Source: Pseudomonas sp. S09G 359 (GTDB lineage: Bacteria > Pseudomonadota > Gammaproteobacteria > Pseudomonadales > Pseudomonadaceae). From it: a stretch of 64,000 nucleotides of DNA. The stretch lies in assembly GCF_002843605.1 (NCBI RefSeq), contig NZ_CP025263.1, positions 142,501-206,500 on the forward strand, read 5' to 3'. Numbering within the stretch: the first letter of the stretch is position 1; every line of letters starts with the position of its first letter. A program made the position numbers and the translations under genes. The notes beneath the pieces are model-generated. The model searched no databases, was not told the DNA's origin, and worked only from the letters and a program-made list of their open reading frames with translations. Below are positions 1 to 9,273 of this stretch, in pieces.

Positions 1-1840
<1,840 letters not shown>

Positions 1841-2009
1841 TATAACACCCAAGCAATTTGCTTCTCCTGATTTGGAAACAAAGAGGAGCATCAGATTGCG
1901 GTGTGTGAAGACGAAATGAACCGAAAGTTCGACCTCGCAAAACACCGAAAGCTGTCACATACCCAATTTGCTGAAGCGAAGCCAACTGGCTACGACTCAG
2001 TACCCGAAT

Positions 2010-2129
2010 TTCTTGACGACCATAGAGCATTGGAACCACCTGATCCCATCCCGAACTCAGTAGTGAAACGATGCATCGCCGATGGTAGTGTGGGGTTTCC
2101 CCATGTGAGAGTAGGTCATCGTCAAGATT
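2010..2129 (+). rRNA. 5S ribosomal RNA, copy 1
   Basis: A 120-base 5S gene of Pseudomonas type, starting TTCTTGACGACCATAGAGCA and ending with the complementary GGTCATCGTCAAGATT, so the terminal helix I can be drawn. It follows the 23S gene in the same direction and has its own terminator. An identical second copy lies 225 bases downstream. Confidence 0.97.
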
Positions 2130-2140
2130 AAATTCCGAAA

Positions 2141-2170
2141 CCCCTGTTTGCTAACGCAAACAGGGGTTTT
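2141..2170 (+). terminator. Rho-independent terminator after 5S copy 1
   Basis: Stem CCCCTGTTTGC / GCAAACAGGGG with a TAAC loop (2141-2166) followed by TTTT. It differs from the terminator of copy 2 by a compensatory pair: T2148-A2159 here is C2373-G2384 there. Confidence 0.9.
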
Positions 2171-2234
2171 GTTTATGTAGAAGTCCATGAATTTCATCGG
2201 CACGTTGCTAACCCAACGGTCCGGTACACAGAAT

Positions 2235-2354
2235 TTCTTGACGACCATAGAGCATTGGAACCACCTGATCCCATCCCGAACTCAGTAGTGAAACGATGCA
2301 TCGCCGATGGTAGTGTGGGGTTTCCCCATGTGAGAGTAGGTCATCGTCAAGATT
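2235..2354 (+). rRNA. 5S ribosomal RNA, copy 2 (tandem duplicate)
   Basis: Identical over all 120 bases to the copy at 2010-2129, as are the four bases before it. The duplication also carried the terminator. The linker between the copies (about 2171-2230) is unrelated single-copy sequence. Tandem 5S genes at the end of one rrn operon are known in pseudomonads; identity of the copies fits gene conversion or a recent duplication. Confidence 0.97.
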
Positions 2355-2365
2355 GAATTCCGAAA

Positions 2366-2395
2366 CCCCTGTCTGCTAACGCAGACAGGGGTTTT
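2366..2395 (+). terminator. Rho-independent terminator after 5S copy 2
   Basis: Stem CCCCTGTCTGC / GCAGACAGGGG with a TAAC loop and TTTT tail. It ends the rrn operon. Confidence 0.92.
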
Positions 2396-2453
2396 GTCGT
2401 TTTAAAGGGCTATTTTCCAAGCCTGTGTTGCACTGCTGCCAAACAGCACACAC

Positions 2454-2484
2454 AAAAAAAACCAGTGCCTGAATCAGGCACTGG
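2454..2484 (-). terminator. Rho-independent terminator of the TonB-dependent receptor gene
   Basis: On the minus strand a 10-bp stem (CCAGTGCCTG / CAGGCACTGG, 2462-2484, 3-base loop) is followed by eight T (A run at 2454-2461 on the plus strand). It lies about 20 bases after the receptor stop codon and faces the rrn terminator. Confidence 0.93.
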
Positions 2485-2505
2485 CTGGGTTTGACCATTC
2501 GGGTA

Positions 2506-5001
2506 TCAGAATTGATAGCTCAGCGTCGCGCTGACGTTACGTTCTTCTCCCAGGTAGCAGAAGTTCAGGCTGGCACAGGACGCTACATACGATTCATTGG
2601 TCAGGTTATTGGCATTCAAGCGTACATCTACGCCCTTCAAACCGACCTTGCCCAAGTCATACCCCACCGACGCGTCGAACAAGGTATAGGCTGGCACCTT
2701 CATGGTGTTTTCTGCGTCCGCCCAGCTATAACCGACATACCGCACCCCGCCACCAAGCCTCAGCCCGTCCAGAGCACCACTAGCAAACTTGTAGTCCGCC
2801 CATACCGACGCCATATGACGAGGTGCCTGGGTCGGTGAGTTGCCCTTGTTTTCAATCAGGTTGTCAGCAGTGCTCAGGGTGCTCACCATCGACTTGGAAT
2901 ATTCGATATCGGTAAAGGTATAGCTACCCAAGACTTTGAGGTTATCGGTCAGTTGCATATGCGCTTCCAACTCCAGCCCTTGAGAGCGCACAGCGCCTAC
3001 AGCACGATAGAAATTCTCCTGCGGCAACTTGGTCGCGAGGTTCTCCTGGTCGATGCGGAACCACGAAGCGGTAAACAGGTTGTCAGTACCCGGCGGCTGA
3101 TACTTCAACCCCATCTCCCACTGCGTCCCATCCGTAGGGGCAAGCGGGTTGCCGGCGCTGTCGGAATAGGAGTTCGGGTTGAAGGATTCAGAGTAGCTGA
3201 CGTAGGGCGCCAGGCCGTTATCAAACAGATACAGGGCACCCGCGCGGCCTGTGAGCTTAGTCCGTTTGTCACTGATTTCAGTGCCTAGCGGCCGGCTGGC
3301 CTCGGCGATGCGATTTTCATCGGAGGTTTCTACCCAATCCTGACGCAGCCCCAGGGAGAAACGCCATTTATCCATTTCGACCAGGTCCTGGAGATAAATA
3401 CCGGTTTGCTCCAGGCGTCGTAAATAACTGGTCGGGCTGGAATAGCTGATAGCCGAATTGCCATAAACCGGGTTGAACGCATTGATGGGTTGCAGCGACC
3501 CGCTCGTCCAGTCCACCACCGTTTTACGTCGTTGGTAATCGGCGCCCATCAGTACCGTATGTTTGGTTGCTCCGGTAAAAAATTCGGCTTGCAGCATGTT
3601 ATCGATGATCAGCGCATGCAGCTTTTCATCACCACCCGAGTAATAGCGATTCAATTCATTGCTGGTCGGTGTGGTCCAGCCGTAGGCATAAACCTGATCC
3701 AGCTTCACCTTGGAGTCGAGGTAGCGAAAGTTCTGCCGTGCGGTGAAGACATCATTAAAGCGATGCTCAAATTGATAGCCAAACGACTGCTGATCGCGTT
3801 TGTAGCCATCAACTCCCGGCTCACCCTCAAAGAAATGATTGGAGATACGTTGGCCATTGCGTTGATGCAGCGCGCCATCGGCCGGCATTCCGCCGTGGTA
3901 ACCGCCCTCCGGGTCGTGCTGCAGATAAGCCTGCAGCGTCAGCGAAGTGTCCTCGGTAAAGTCGATGCTCAGTGTGGGTGCCAGCGCGTAACGCTTTTCT
4001 TTGGCATGCTCGAATTGCGTGTCGGACTTATCCGTTAAGCCCGTGAGTCGATAGGCAATGCGTTTGTCGTCATCCACTGGCCCACTGAAGTCAAAACCCA
4101 TGCCCCGCTGCCCGTTGTTTCCCACTGTTGCCTGAACCTGGTGATAGGGCTCGAACAATGGCTTCTTGCTGGTCAACGCGACCAGCCCGCCGGGCGAACT
4201 GCGGCCATACAGAACCGAGGAAGGGCCCTTGAGAATATCCACACGCTCCAGGAAGTACGGGTCAACCTGCATCGTGCTGTAGGTGCCGCTGTCCCCCATG
4301 GACTTGAGCCCATCGAGGTAAATGTTATCCACCGAACCATCATTGAAGCCGCGCATCGCCACATAGTCATATCGATGGGTTGCGCCGTAGGGGTTGGTCA
4401 ACACACCGGGCGTGTAGCGCATGGATTGAGCGACGGTCTGGGAGCCCTGGTCGTCCATCTGCTCACGCGTGACGACCGAGACGGTTTGCGAGGTCTCCAG
4501 CAAGGCGGTACTGGTCTTGGTAGCAATCTGGCTATGAGTCGCGTTATAGCCCTCCATGCTTCCCAAAGCATTGCCCAAGGCAAAACCCTTGATATCGGTG
4601 GTGGGCAACGTGAGGGCGCCACTTTCTGGCGGCACTTGCAATACAAAGCTCACGCCGTCTTCGGAAACTGCCTTCAACCCGGAGCCGTTGAGTAGGTGAT
4701 TCAAACCCTGCTCAGCAGAATATTCACCGTGCAGCCCGGCGGATTGTCGGCCCTGGGTTTGCGCAGGTGTACTGGACAGGGTGATCCCCGCTTGCCGGGC
4801 AAACTGGTTGAGCACCTCGTTCAGCGGGCCTGCGGGGATCTCGTAGTGGGAGTGGGCCTGCGCGGTACCTGCTTCTGCGGCCATACTGATGATCGGCACC
4901 GCACTGATGCCCATGGCCGTGGACAGCAACGCTGCACGTACGGCTTTGCTCAATAACGGGTAGGAAGAGTTGGAAGCGTTGCAGAGAAAACGCACAGTCA
5001 T
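2506..5001 (-). CDS. TonB-dependent ferric siderophore receptor with N-terminal signalling domain
   Basis: Outer-membrane receptor that binds a ferric siderophore and imports it with TonB-ExbBD energy. The 831-residue product has a signal peptide, an STN signalling domain (about residues 55-110, starting near HYEIPAGPLNEVLNQFARQA) that would contact the neighbouring FecR, a plug (about 150-270, DNIYLDGLKSMGD, ERVDILKGPSSVLYGRSSPGG), and a beta-barrel ending in the aromatic C-terminus LSYQF. A paired-cysteine segment near the end (SCASLNFCYLGEERNV) resembles the FhuA/FiuA/FoxA branch, so a hydroxamate such as ferrichrome or ferrioxamine is the likely ligand, but the exact ligand is not readable. 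The start is ATG at 5001 rather than the TTG two codons earlier, because GGA lies about 9 bases upstream. Gene order sigma-sensor-receptor suggests induction by its own ligand. Confidence 0.93.
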   Translation of the reverse strand: MTVRFLCNASNSSYPLLSKAVRAALLSTAMGISAVPIISMAAEAGTAQAHSHYEIPAGPLNEVLNQFARQAGITLSSTPAQTQGRQSAGLHGEYSAEQGLNHLLNGSGLKAVSEDGVSFVLQVPPESGALTLPTTDIKGFALGNALGSMEGYNATHSQIATKTSTALLETSQTVSVVTREQMDDQGSQTVAQSMRYTPGVLTNPYGATHRYDYVAMRGFNDGSVDNIYLDGLKSMGDSGTYSTMQVDPYFLERVDILKGPSSVLYGRSSPGGLVALTSKKPLFEPYHQVQATVGNNGQRGMGFDFSGPVDDDKRIAYRLTGLTDKSDTQFEHAKEKRYALAPTLSIDFTEDTSLTLQAYLQHDPEGGYHGGMPADGALHQRNGQRISNHFFEGEPGVDGYKRDQQSFGYQFEHRFNDVFTARQNFRYLDSKVKLDQVYAYGWTTPTSNELNRYYSGGDEKLHALIIDNMLQAEFFTGATKHTVLMGADYQRRKTVVDWTSGSLQPINAFNPVYGNSAISYSSPTSYLRRLEQTGIYLQDLVEMDKWRFSLGLRQDWVETSDENRIAEASRPLGTEISDKRTKLTGRAGALYLFDNGLAPYVSYSESFNPNSYSDSAGNPLAPTDGTQWEMGLKYQPPGTDNLFTASWFRIDQENLATKLPQENFYRAVGAVRSQGLELEAHMQLTDNLKVLGSYTFTDIEYSKSMVSTLSTADNLIENKGNSPTQAPRHMASVWADYKFASGALDGLRLGGGVRYVGYSWADAENTMKVPAYTLFDASVGYDLGKVGLKGVDVRLNANNLTNESYVASCASLNFCYLGEERNVSATLSYQF

Positions 5002-5093
5002 GATCAAGATCCGTAGAGGCCGGTGAGGGCAGATTGAAAGGCTTACCGTCTAAGCCGGACTCACGGGAAAAAACCGCCAAAAAAAATCGATAC

Positions 5094-6077
5094 TCAGGCC
5101 GCCCGCTCCAGGCTTACCCACCAACGCGTGCGGTAGCGCACTTGAACCGGCAGCGTTTGCGCCAGGATCGCCAGCAACTTATCGGTGTCCTCCAGGCGGA
5201 ACACCCCTGATAGTCGCAGATCAGCGATATCGGCGGAGCAGCCCAGATAGCCATGGCGATAACGCCCGACTTCCGCGAGGAAATCGCCCAGGCGCATATC
5301 GCGCGTCACGATCAGCCCATCCGCCCAGGCGCCGATGTCCATCTCCACAGGCGGTGCAAGGACCGCCCGGGTTTGGCGCACGAGGTAGGTTTCGCCGGCG
5401 TGAACCTGGGTCGACAAGCCACTCGCCTGGCGTGGTGAATGAATCGCCACATTGCCGCTCACCACGCTCAACTGCGTGCAGGCACTGTCCTGGCGCACAG
5501 CGAAACGCCCGTCGATGCCCTCAAGCAAGCCATGGCGTGTTTTGACCAGCAATGGCGCCGACGAGGATGCGCCACAGGTCACCAGGATCTCCCCGCGTAA
5601 CAGGCTGATCAGGCGCTGCTGAGGGGTGAAGTCGAGGTCCACCGCACTGTCGGTATTGAGCTGCAGGCGCGTGCCATCCGGCAATTGGATACTGCGGCGT
5701 TCGCCGGTGGTGGTCGCGAGATCGGAAGTCCAGCGCTGCCAGCCGGTCAAGTCACGGCTGACCCAGGCCGCCGAGCCAACCAGCAACACGCCGGACAACA
5801 ACTTAAGCGCCTGCCGCCGTCCCAGCCCCTGCGTACTGTTCTCCAATGCCACATGGGCTCCGGGAATCGCCGACAGTTGGCTGCTCAGTTCCTGCTGTAG
5901 TGCCTGCACCCGTTGCCAGGCCAGTTCGTGGTCGTGGTGGGCTTCGCGCCACTGCGTACATTGCGCCTGGAGACGCACATTGGCGCGGTTGTTACGCACG
6001 CGCAGTGCCCAGCCGATGGCCTGTTTGACTATCTGGTGATCCGGGCCGGAGCGCGCGGCATTATTCACCGGCGTCAT
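5094..6077 (-). CDS. FecR-type sigma regulator (transmembrane sensor)
   Basis: Inner-membrane protein that relays receptor occupancy to its ECF sigma factor. The 327-residue product has the N-terminal DUF4880-type cytoplasmic region (about 15-55), one membrane segment (LLSGVLLVGSAAWV, about 94-107), and the periplasmic FecR domain (IQLPDGTRLQLNTDSAVDLD onward, then LLRGEILVTCG). The ATG overlaps the sigma-factor stop by four bases (ATGA), so the two are translationally coupled. The 92-base gap to the receptor gene is where a sigma-dependent promoter would be expected; I could not identify it with certainty. Confidence 0.93.
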   Translation of the reverse strand: MTPVNNAARSGPDHQIVKQAIGWALRVRNNRANVRLQAQCTQWREAHHDHELAWQRVQALQQELSSQLSAIPGAHVALENSTQGLGRRQALKLLSGVLLVGSAAWVSRDLTGWQRWTSDLATTTGERRSIQLPDGTRLQLNTDSAVDLDFTPQQRLISLLRGEILVTCGASSSAPLLVKTRHGLLEGIDGRFAVRQDSACTQLSVVSGNVAIHSPRQASGLSTQVHAGETYLVRQTRAVLAPPVEMDIGAWADGLIVTRDMRLGDFLAEVGRYRHGYLGCSADIADLRLSGVFRLEDTDKLLAILAQTLPVQVRYRTRWWVSLERAA

Positions 6078-6589
6078 GTTTCGTACCGCAGCACGTAACA
6101 GTGGTAGAGCGCCTCGGCCACGTAACGCTCAACCGAGCGCAGCGACACGCCCATTTGTTGCGCGATCTGCTTGTACGTCAGCCCATCGCACTGGGCCAAT
6201 AGAAATGCCTTACGCACCTTGGGCTTGAGGCCCTCCAGCAGTCGGGAAATGTCCTCGAGTAATTCCAGCACCAGTGCACGAGCTTCAGCGCTCGGCGCCA
6301 GTGCTTCGGGCAGGTGGGCGATGGACTCGAGGTAGGCTCGTTCGATTTCTTCGCGACGCCAGTGATCAATCACCAACCCTCGCGCGATGGTACGCAGGAA
6401 GGCGCGAGGCGCGCGGAGTTCAAAGCGTTCGGTCTTCTGCAGCAGACGCACAAACGTGTCCTGGGCCAGGTCTGCCGCATCGGCGGCATTGCCCAGGCGG
6501 CCGCGCAACCACGTGCTCAGCCAGGTGTGATGGGTGCTGTAAAGCGTGCGGACGACACTTTCACACGGGATGTACTCAGAAGATGGCAT
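6074..6589 (-). CDS. ECF sigma factor, FecI type (iron starvation)
   Basis: A 171-residue sigma-70 family factor of the FecI group that should direct transcription of the adjacent receptor. Region 2 is seen around residues 15-80 (DAADLAQDTFVRLL, APRAFLRTIARGLVIDHWRR) and region 4 around 110-165 (LKPKVRKAFLLAQCDGLTYKQIA, with the helix-turn-helix QQMGVSLRSVERYVAEAL). It is the first gene of the set and its upstream region carries a strong Fur box at 6616-6634, so iron repression at this point would control the system. Confidence 0.94.
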   Translation of the reverse strand: MPSSEYIPCESVVRTLYSTHHTWLSTWLRGRLGNAADAADLAQDTFVRLLQKTERFELRAPRAFLRTIARGLVIDHWRREEIERAYLESIAHLPEALAPSAEARALVLELLEDISRLLEGLKPKVRKAFLLAQCDGLTYKQIAQQMGVSLRSVERYVAEALYHCYVLRYET

Positions 6590-6615
6590 TCAAAACGGCC
6601 CAGCCAAGCGTCATA

Positions 6616-6634
6616 AATGATAATTAGTCGCATT
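6616..6634. promoter_or_regulatory. Fur box upstream of the FecI-type sigma gene
   Basis: AATGATAATTAGTCGCATT matches the palindromic Fur consensus AATGATAATnATTATCATT at 15 of 18 scored positions; the left half is perfect. It lies 27-45 bases upstream of the sigma start codon on the minus strand, a usual place for Fur repression. Confidence 0.75.
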
Positions 6635-6869
6635 GTTTGTGAGGCTGAAAAATTTTGCAACTCTGTCTCTTGTACGACAACCACTTGTCGGTTTCCTACG
6701 CAAAATGAGGATACGTCCCACAATTTCCTCAGTTTTGCCTCGATTTGGCCGAAAGCCTGATGAGCCATGCGTGCACCGAAATAGAGCGGCCAGAGAAGCC
6801 GCCTATACAGTTACAAGGAATGTTCCGCTCGGCACGCTCACCCCCCTTTTGGCAAAAGAAGTCGATGAA

Positions 6870-8750
6870 ATGAATCTCAAGTTCAGTCATAAAATTCTGT
6901 TGGCCGCGTCAGGCGTTGTGGTTCTGGCCTTCGCGTTATTCACCCTCTACAACGACTATCTGCAGCGCAGCACCATCAAGCAGAACCTGGAGTCGTCTAT
7001 TCAGCAATCCGGTGAACTCACTGCCAGCAGTGTTCAGAACTGGCTCAGTGGTCGAATACTGGTGCTCGAAAACCTCACCCAGAACGTGGCCCACCAGGGC
7101 AGTGGTGCCGACCTCCCCGGGCTGGTCGACCAACCCGCGTTCACCTCAAACTTCCAGTTCACCTATGTTGGGCAAACCAACGGTGTGTTTACCCAGCGTC
7201 CAGACGCGAAAATGCCCGACGGCTACGACCCGCGCCAACGCCCTTGGTACAAGCAGGCTGTAGCCGCTGACAAGCCCATGCTCACACCGCCTTATATGGC
7301 AGCAGTGGGTGGGCAAATTGTAACCATCGCCATGCCGGTGAAGAAGAATGGCGAATTGCTGGGTGTGGTCGGTGGCGACCTGAGCCTGCAGACCTTGGTG
7401 AAGATCATCAATTCGGTGGATTTCGGCGGTATCGGCCATGCGTTCCTGGTCAGTGGCGATGGCCAGGTCATCGTCAGCCCGGATCAGGACCAGGTGATGA
7501 AGAACCTCAAGGACATCTACCCAGGCACCAGCGTCCGCATCGAGAAGGTTAACCAGGACGTCGTCCTCAATGGCCAGGACCGCATCCTTTCATTCACCCC
7601 GATCAGCGGCTTGCCAGGTGCGGATTGGTATATCGGTCTGTCGATCGACAAAGACAAAGCCTACGCACCGCTTGGCAAGTTCCGTACTTCGGCGTTGATT
7701 GCCATGCTGATCGCCGTGGTCGCAATTGCGGTGCTTTTGAGCTTGTTGATCCAGGTGCTGCTCCGTCCCCTGACCACCATGGGCGTCGCCATGCAGGATA
7801 TCGCCCAGGGCGAGGGCGACTTGACCCGTCGCCTGGCCGTCACCAGCAAGGACGAGTTCGGCGAAGTCGGCAGTGCATTCAATCAGTTCGTTGAGCGTAT
7901 TCACGCGTCAATTTCCGAGGTGTCTTCGGCGACGCGTCAGGTACATGACCTTTCCCAGCGCGTGATGGCCTCTTCCAACGCCTCGATTATCGGCTCCGAC
8001 GAGCAAAGCGCGCGCACCAATAGCGTGGCAGCAGCGATCAACGAGCTGGGCGCCGCTACCCAGGAAATCGCGCGTAACGCCGCCGATGCGTCGCAACATG
8101 CCAGCGGTGCGAGTGAGCAGGCCGATGATGGGCGCAAGGTGGTGGAGCAAACCATCCTGGCGATGTCGGAACTGTCGCAAAAAATCAGTTTGTCCTGCAC
8201 CCAGATCGAAACCCTGAATGCCAGCACCGATAACATCGGCCACATCCTGGATGTGATCAAAGGTATCTCCCAACAAACCAACTTGCTCGCGCTGAATGCC
8301 GCGATCGAGGCGGCGCGTGCCGGGGAGGCCGGGCGTGGTTTTGCGGTGGTTGCCGATGAGGTGCGTAACCTGGCTCATCGCACCCAGGAGTCAGCCGAAG
8401 AAATCCACAAAATGATCACTTCGCTGCAAGTGGGCTCGCGTGAAGCGGTGACCACCATGAATGCCAGCCAGGCCTCCAGCGAGGAAAGCGTCGAGGTCGC
8501 CAACCAGGCAGGTGCGCGCCTGGTCAGCGTGACACAGCGGATCGTCGAGATCGACGGCATGAACCAGTCGGTCGCCGCGGCCACCGAGGAGCAGACCGCC
8601 GTGGTAGAAACCCTCAACGTGGATATCAACCAGATCAACCTGCTGAACCAGCAGGGCGTGACCAACCTCAACGAAACCCTGAAAGACTGTGATGCACTGT
8701 CGCAGCAGGCCAATCGGTTGAAGCAACTGGTCGACAGCTTCAAGATCTGA
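6870..8750 (+). CDS. Methyl-accepting chemotaxis protein, dCACHE amino-acid sensor
   Basis: Transmembrane chemoreceptor, 626 residues. The open frame extends 79 codons upstream, but the true start is ATG at 6870 ([11 protein letters not shown]), which places a membrane segment at residues 8-26 as in other Pseudomonas receptors. A periplasmic dCACHE domain (about 30-270) carries Y119-DPRQ-R124-P-W126-Y127, then Y142 and D170, which is the amino-acid-binding signature of PctA-type receptors. A second membrane segment (about 270-290), HAMP, and a cytoplasmic signalling tip ([20 protein letters not shown], about 466-485) follow. No C-terminal CheR/CheB pentapeptide tether is seen; it ends LVDSFKI. 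The amino-acid ligand is inferred from the motif; which amino acids is unknown. Confidence 0.95.
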   Translation: MNLKFSHKILLAASGVVVLAFALFTLYNDYLQRSTIKQNLESSIQQSGELTASSVQNWLSGRILVLENLTQNVAHQGSGADLPGLVDQPAFTSNFQFTYVGQTNGVFTQRPDAKMPDGYDPRQRPWYKQAVAADKPMLTPPYMAAVGGQIVTIAMPVKKNGELLGVVGGDLSLQTLVKIINSVDFGGIGHAFLVSGDGQVIVSPDQDQVMKNLKDIYPGTSVRIEKVNQDVVLNGQDRILSFTPISGLPGADWYIGLSIDKDKAYAPLGKFRTSALIAMLIAVVAIAVLLSLLIQVLLRPLTTMGVAMQDIAQGEGDLTRRLAVTSKDEFGEVGSAFNQFVERIHASISEVSSATRQVHDLSQRVMASSNASIIGSDEQSARTNSVAAAINELGAATQEIARNAADASQHASGASEQADDGRKVVEQTILAMSELSQKISLSCTQIETLNASTDNIGHILDVIKGISQQTNLLALNAAIEAARAGEAGRGFAVVADEVRNLAHRTQESAEEIHKMITSLQVGSREAVTTMNASQASSEESVEVANQAGARLVSVTQRIVEIDGMNQSVAAATEEQTAVVETLNVDINQINLLNQQGVTNLNETLKDCDALSQQANRLKQLVDSFKI

Positions 8751-8765
8751 CCCTCTGGTTGATCG

Positions 8766-8793
8766 GGCAGGAGCGAGTCGCTTCGTTCCTGCC
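8766..8793. terminator. Hairpin between convergent genes, possible bidirectional terminator
   Basis: GGCAGGAGCGA / TCGTTCCTGCC forms an 11-bp stem with one G-T pair and a 6-base loop. It sits in the 45 bases separating the chemoreceptor stop from the convergent mgoD stop. There is no clear T run on either side, so termination is inferred from stem and position only. Confidence 0.45.
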
Positions 8794-8795
8794 GC

Positions 8796-9254
8796 TTAGC
8801 CAAGCAGCCGGCGCACATTCTCCAGGGCGCTGTCGGCGAAATCCTGCACGAACTGTTCAAACCCCACCTGTGCTGCATCTACGGGCTCGGCAATGATGGT
8901 CCAGGTTACCCTGGAGCACTGCGTTCCCAATGCTTGCACGCGGATGGCTGCCCACAAGCTGGCCACGCCAAGCGTGTTGTAGATCGTGGTCCAGGTCATG
9001 TGCATGGCGTGTTCATCGCGGCTATTGAGTTGCTCCACCACACAGTTTCCATCATGGAACAGTTTCGTGCGCAAGGCGCCCACGCCAGTGCCGATCATTT
9101 CGATACGTAGGAGGGCTGGAATGAACGCATCGAAGCCTGCGAACTGTCCCACCGTGCTCCACAAACGGCTGGCGGGGCAGTCGACCACCACCGACGCAAC
9201 GATCGGCTGGCCGTGCGGGTTGCGGATTAAGGTATCGGGTTGCAGCGGTTTCAT
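8796..9254 (-). CDS. mgoD: MgoD/PvfD-like SRPBCC (polyketide cyclase-type) protein
   Basis: A 152-residue protein of the START/SRPBCC fold, the last gene of the mgo-type operon. Visible features are the SRPBCC start (IVASVVVDCPASRLWSTVGQ), a middle strand with EQLNSRDE, and a final helix (FEQFVQDFADSALENVRRLL). I chose ATG at 9254 (MKPLQPD), which has AGGA about 8 bases upstream, over an ATG 33 bases earlier that would overlap mgoA. Homologues (MgoD, PvfD, HamE) are part of the diazeniumdiolate signal loci; their chemical step is not settled. Assignment rests on fold plus gene order. Confidence 0.85.
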   Translation of the reverse strand: MKPLQPDTLIRNPHGQPIVASVVVDCPASRLWSTVGQFAGFDAFIPALLRIEMIGTGVGALRTKLFHDGNCVVEQLNSRDEHAMHMTWTTIYNTLGVASLWAAIRVQALGTQCSRVTWTIIAEPVDAAQVGFEQFVQDFADSALENVRRLLG

Positions 9255-9273
9255 GGGGTTATCCTGAGGCGTT

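Noticed and set aside
1901..2131. A 76-codon frame across the 23S-5S spacer and 5S gene
   Set aside because: It reads through the 5S gene and is not protein-like.
6633..6869. The 79-codon N-terminal extension of the chemoreceptor
   Set aside because: It would place a hydrophilic Arg-rich stretch before the first membrane segment; the internal ATG at 6870 gives the standard receptor start.
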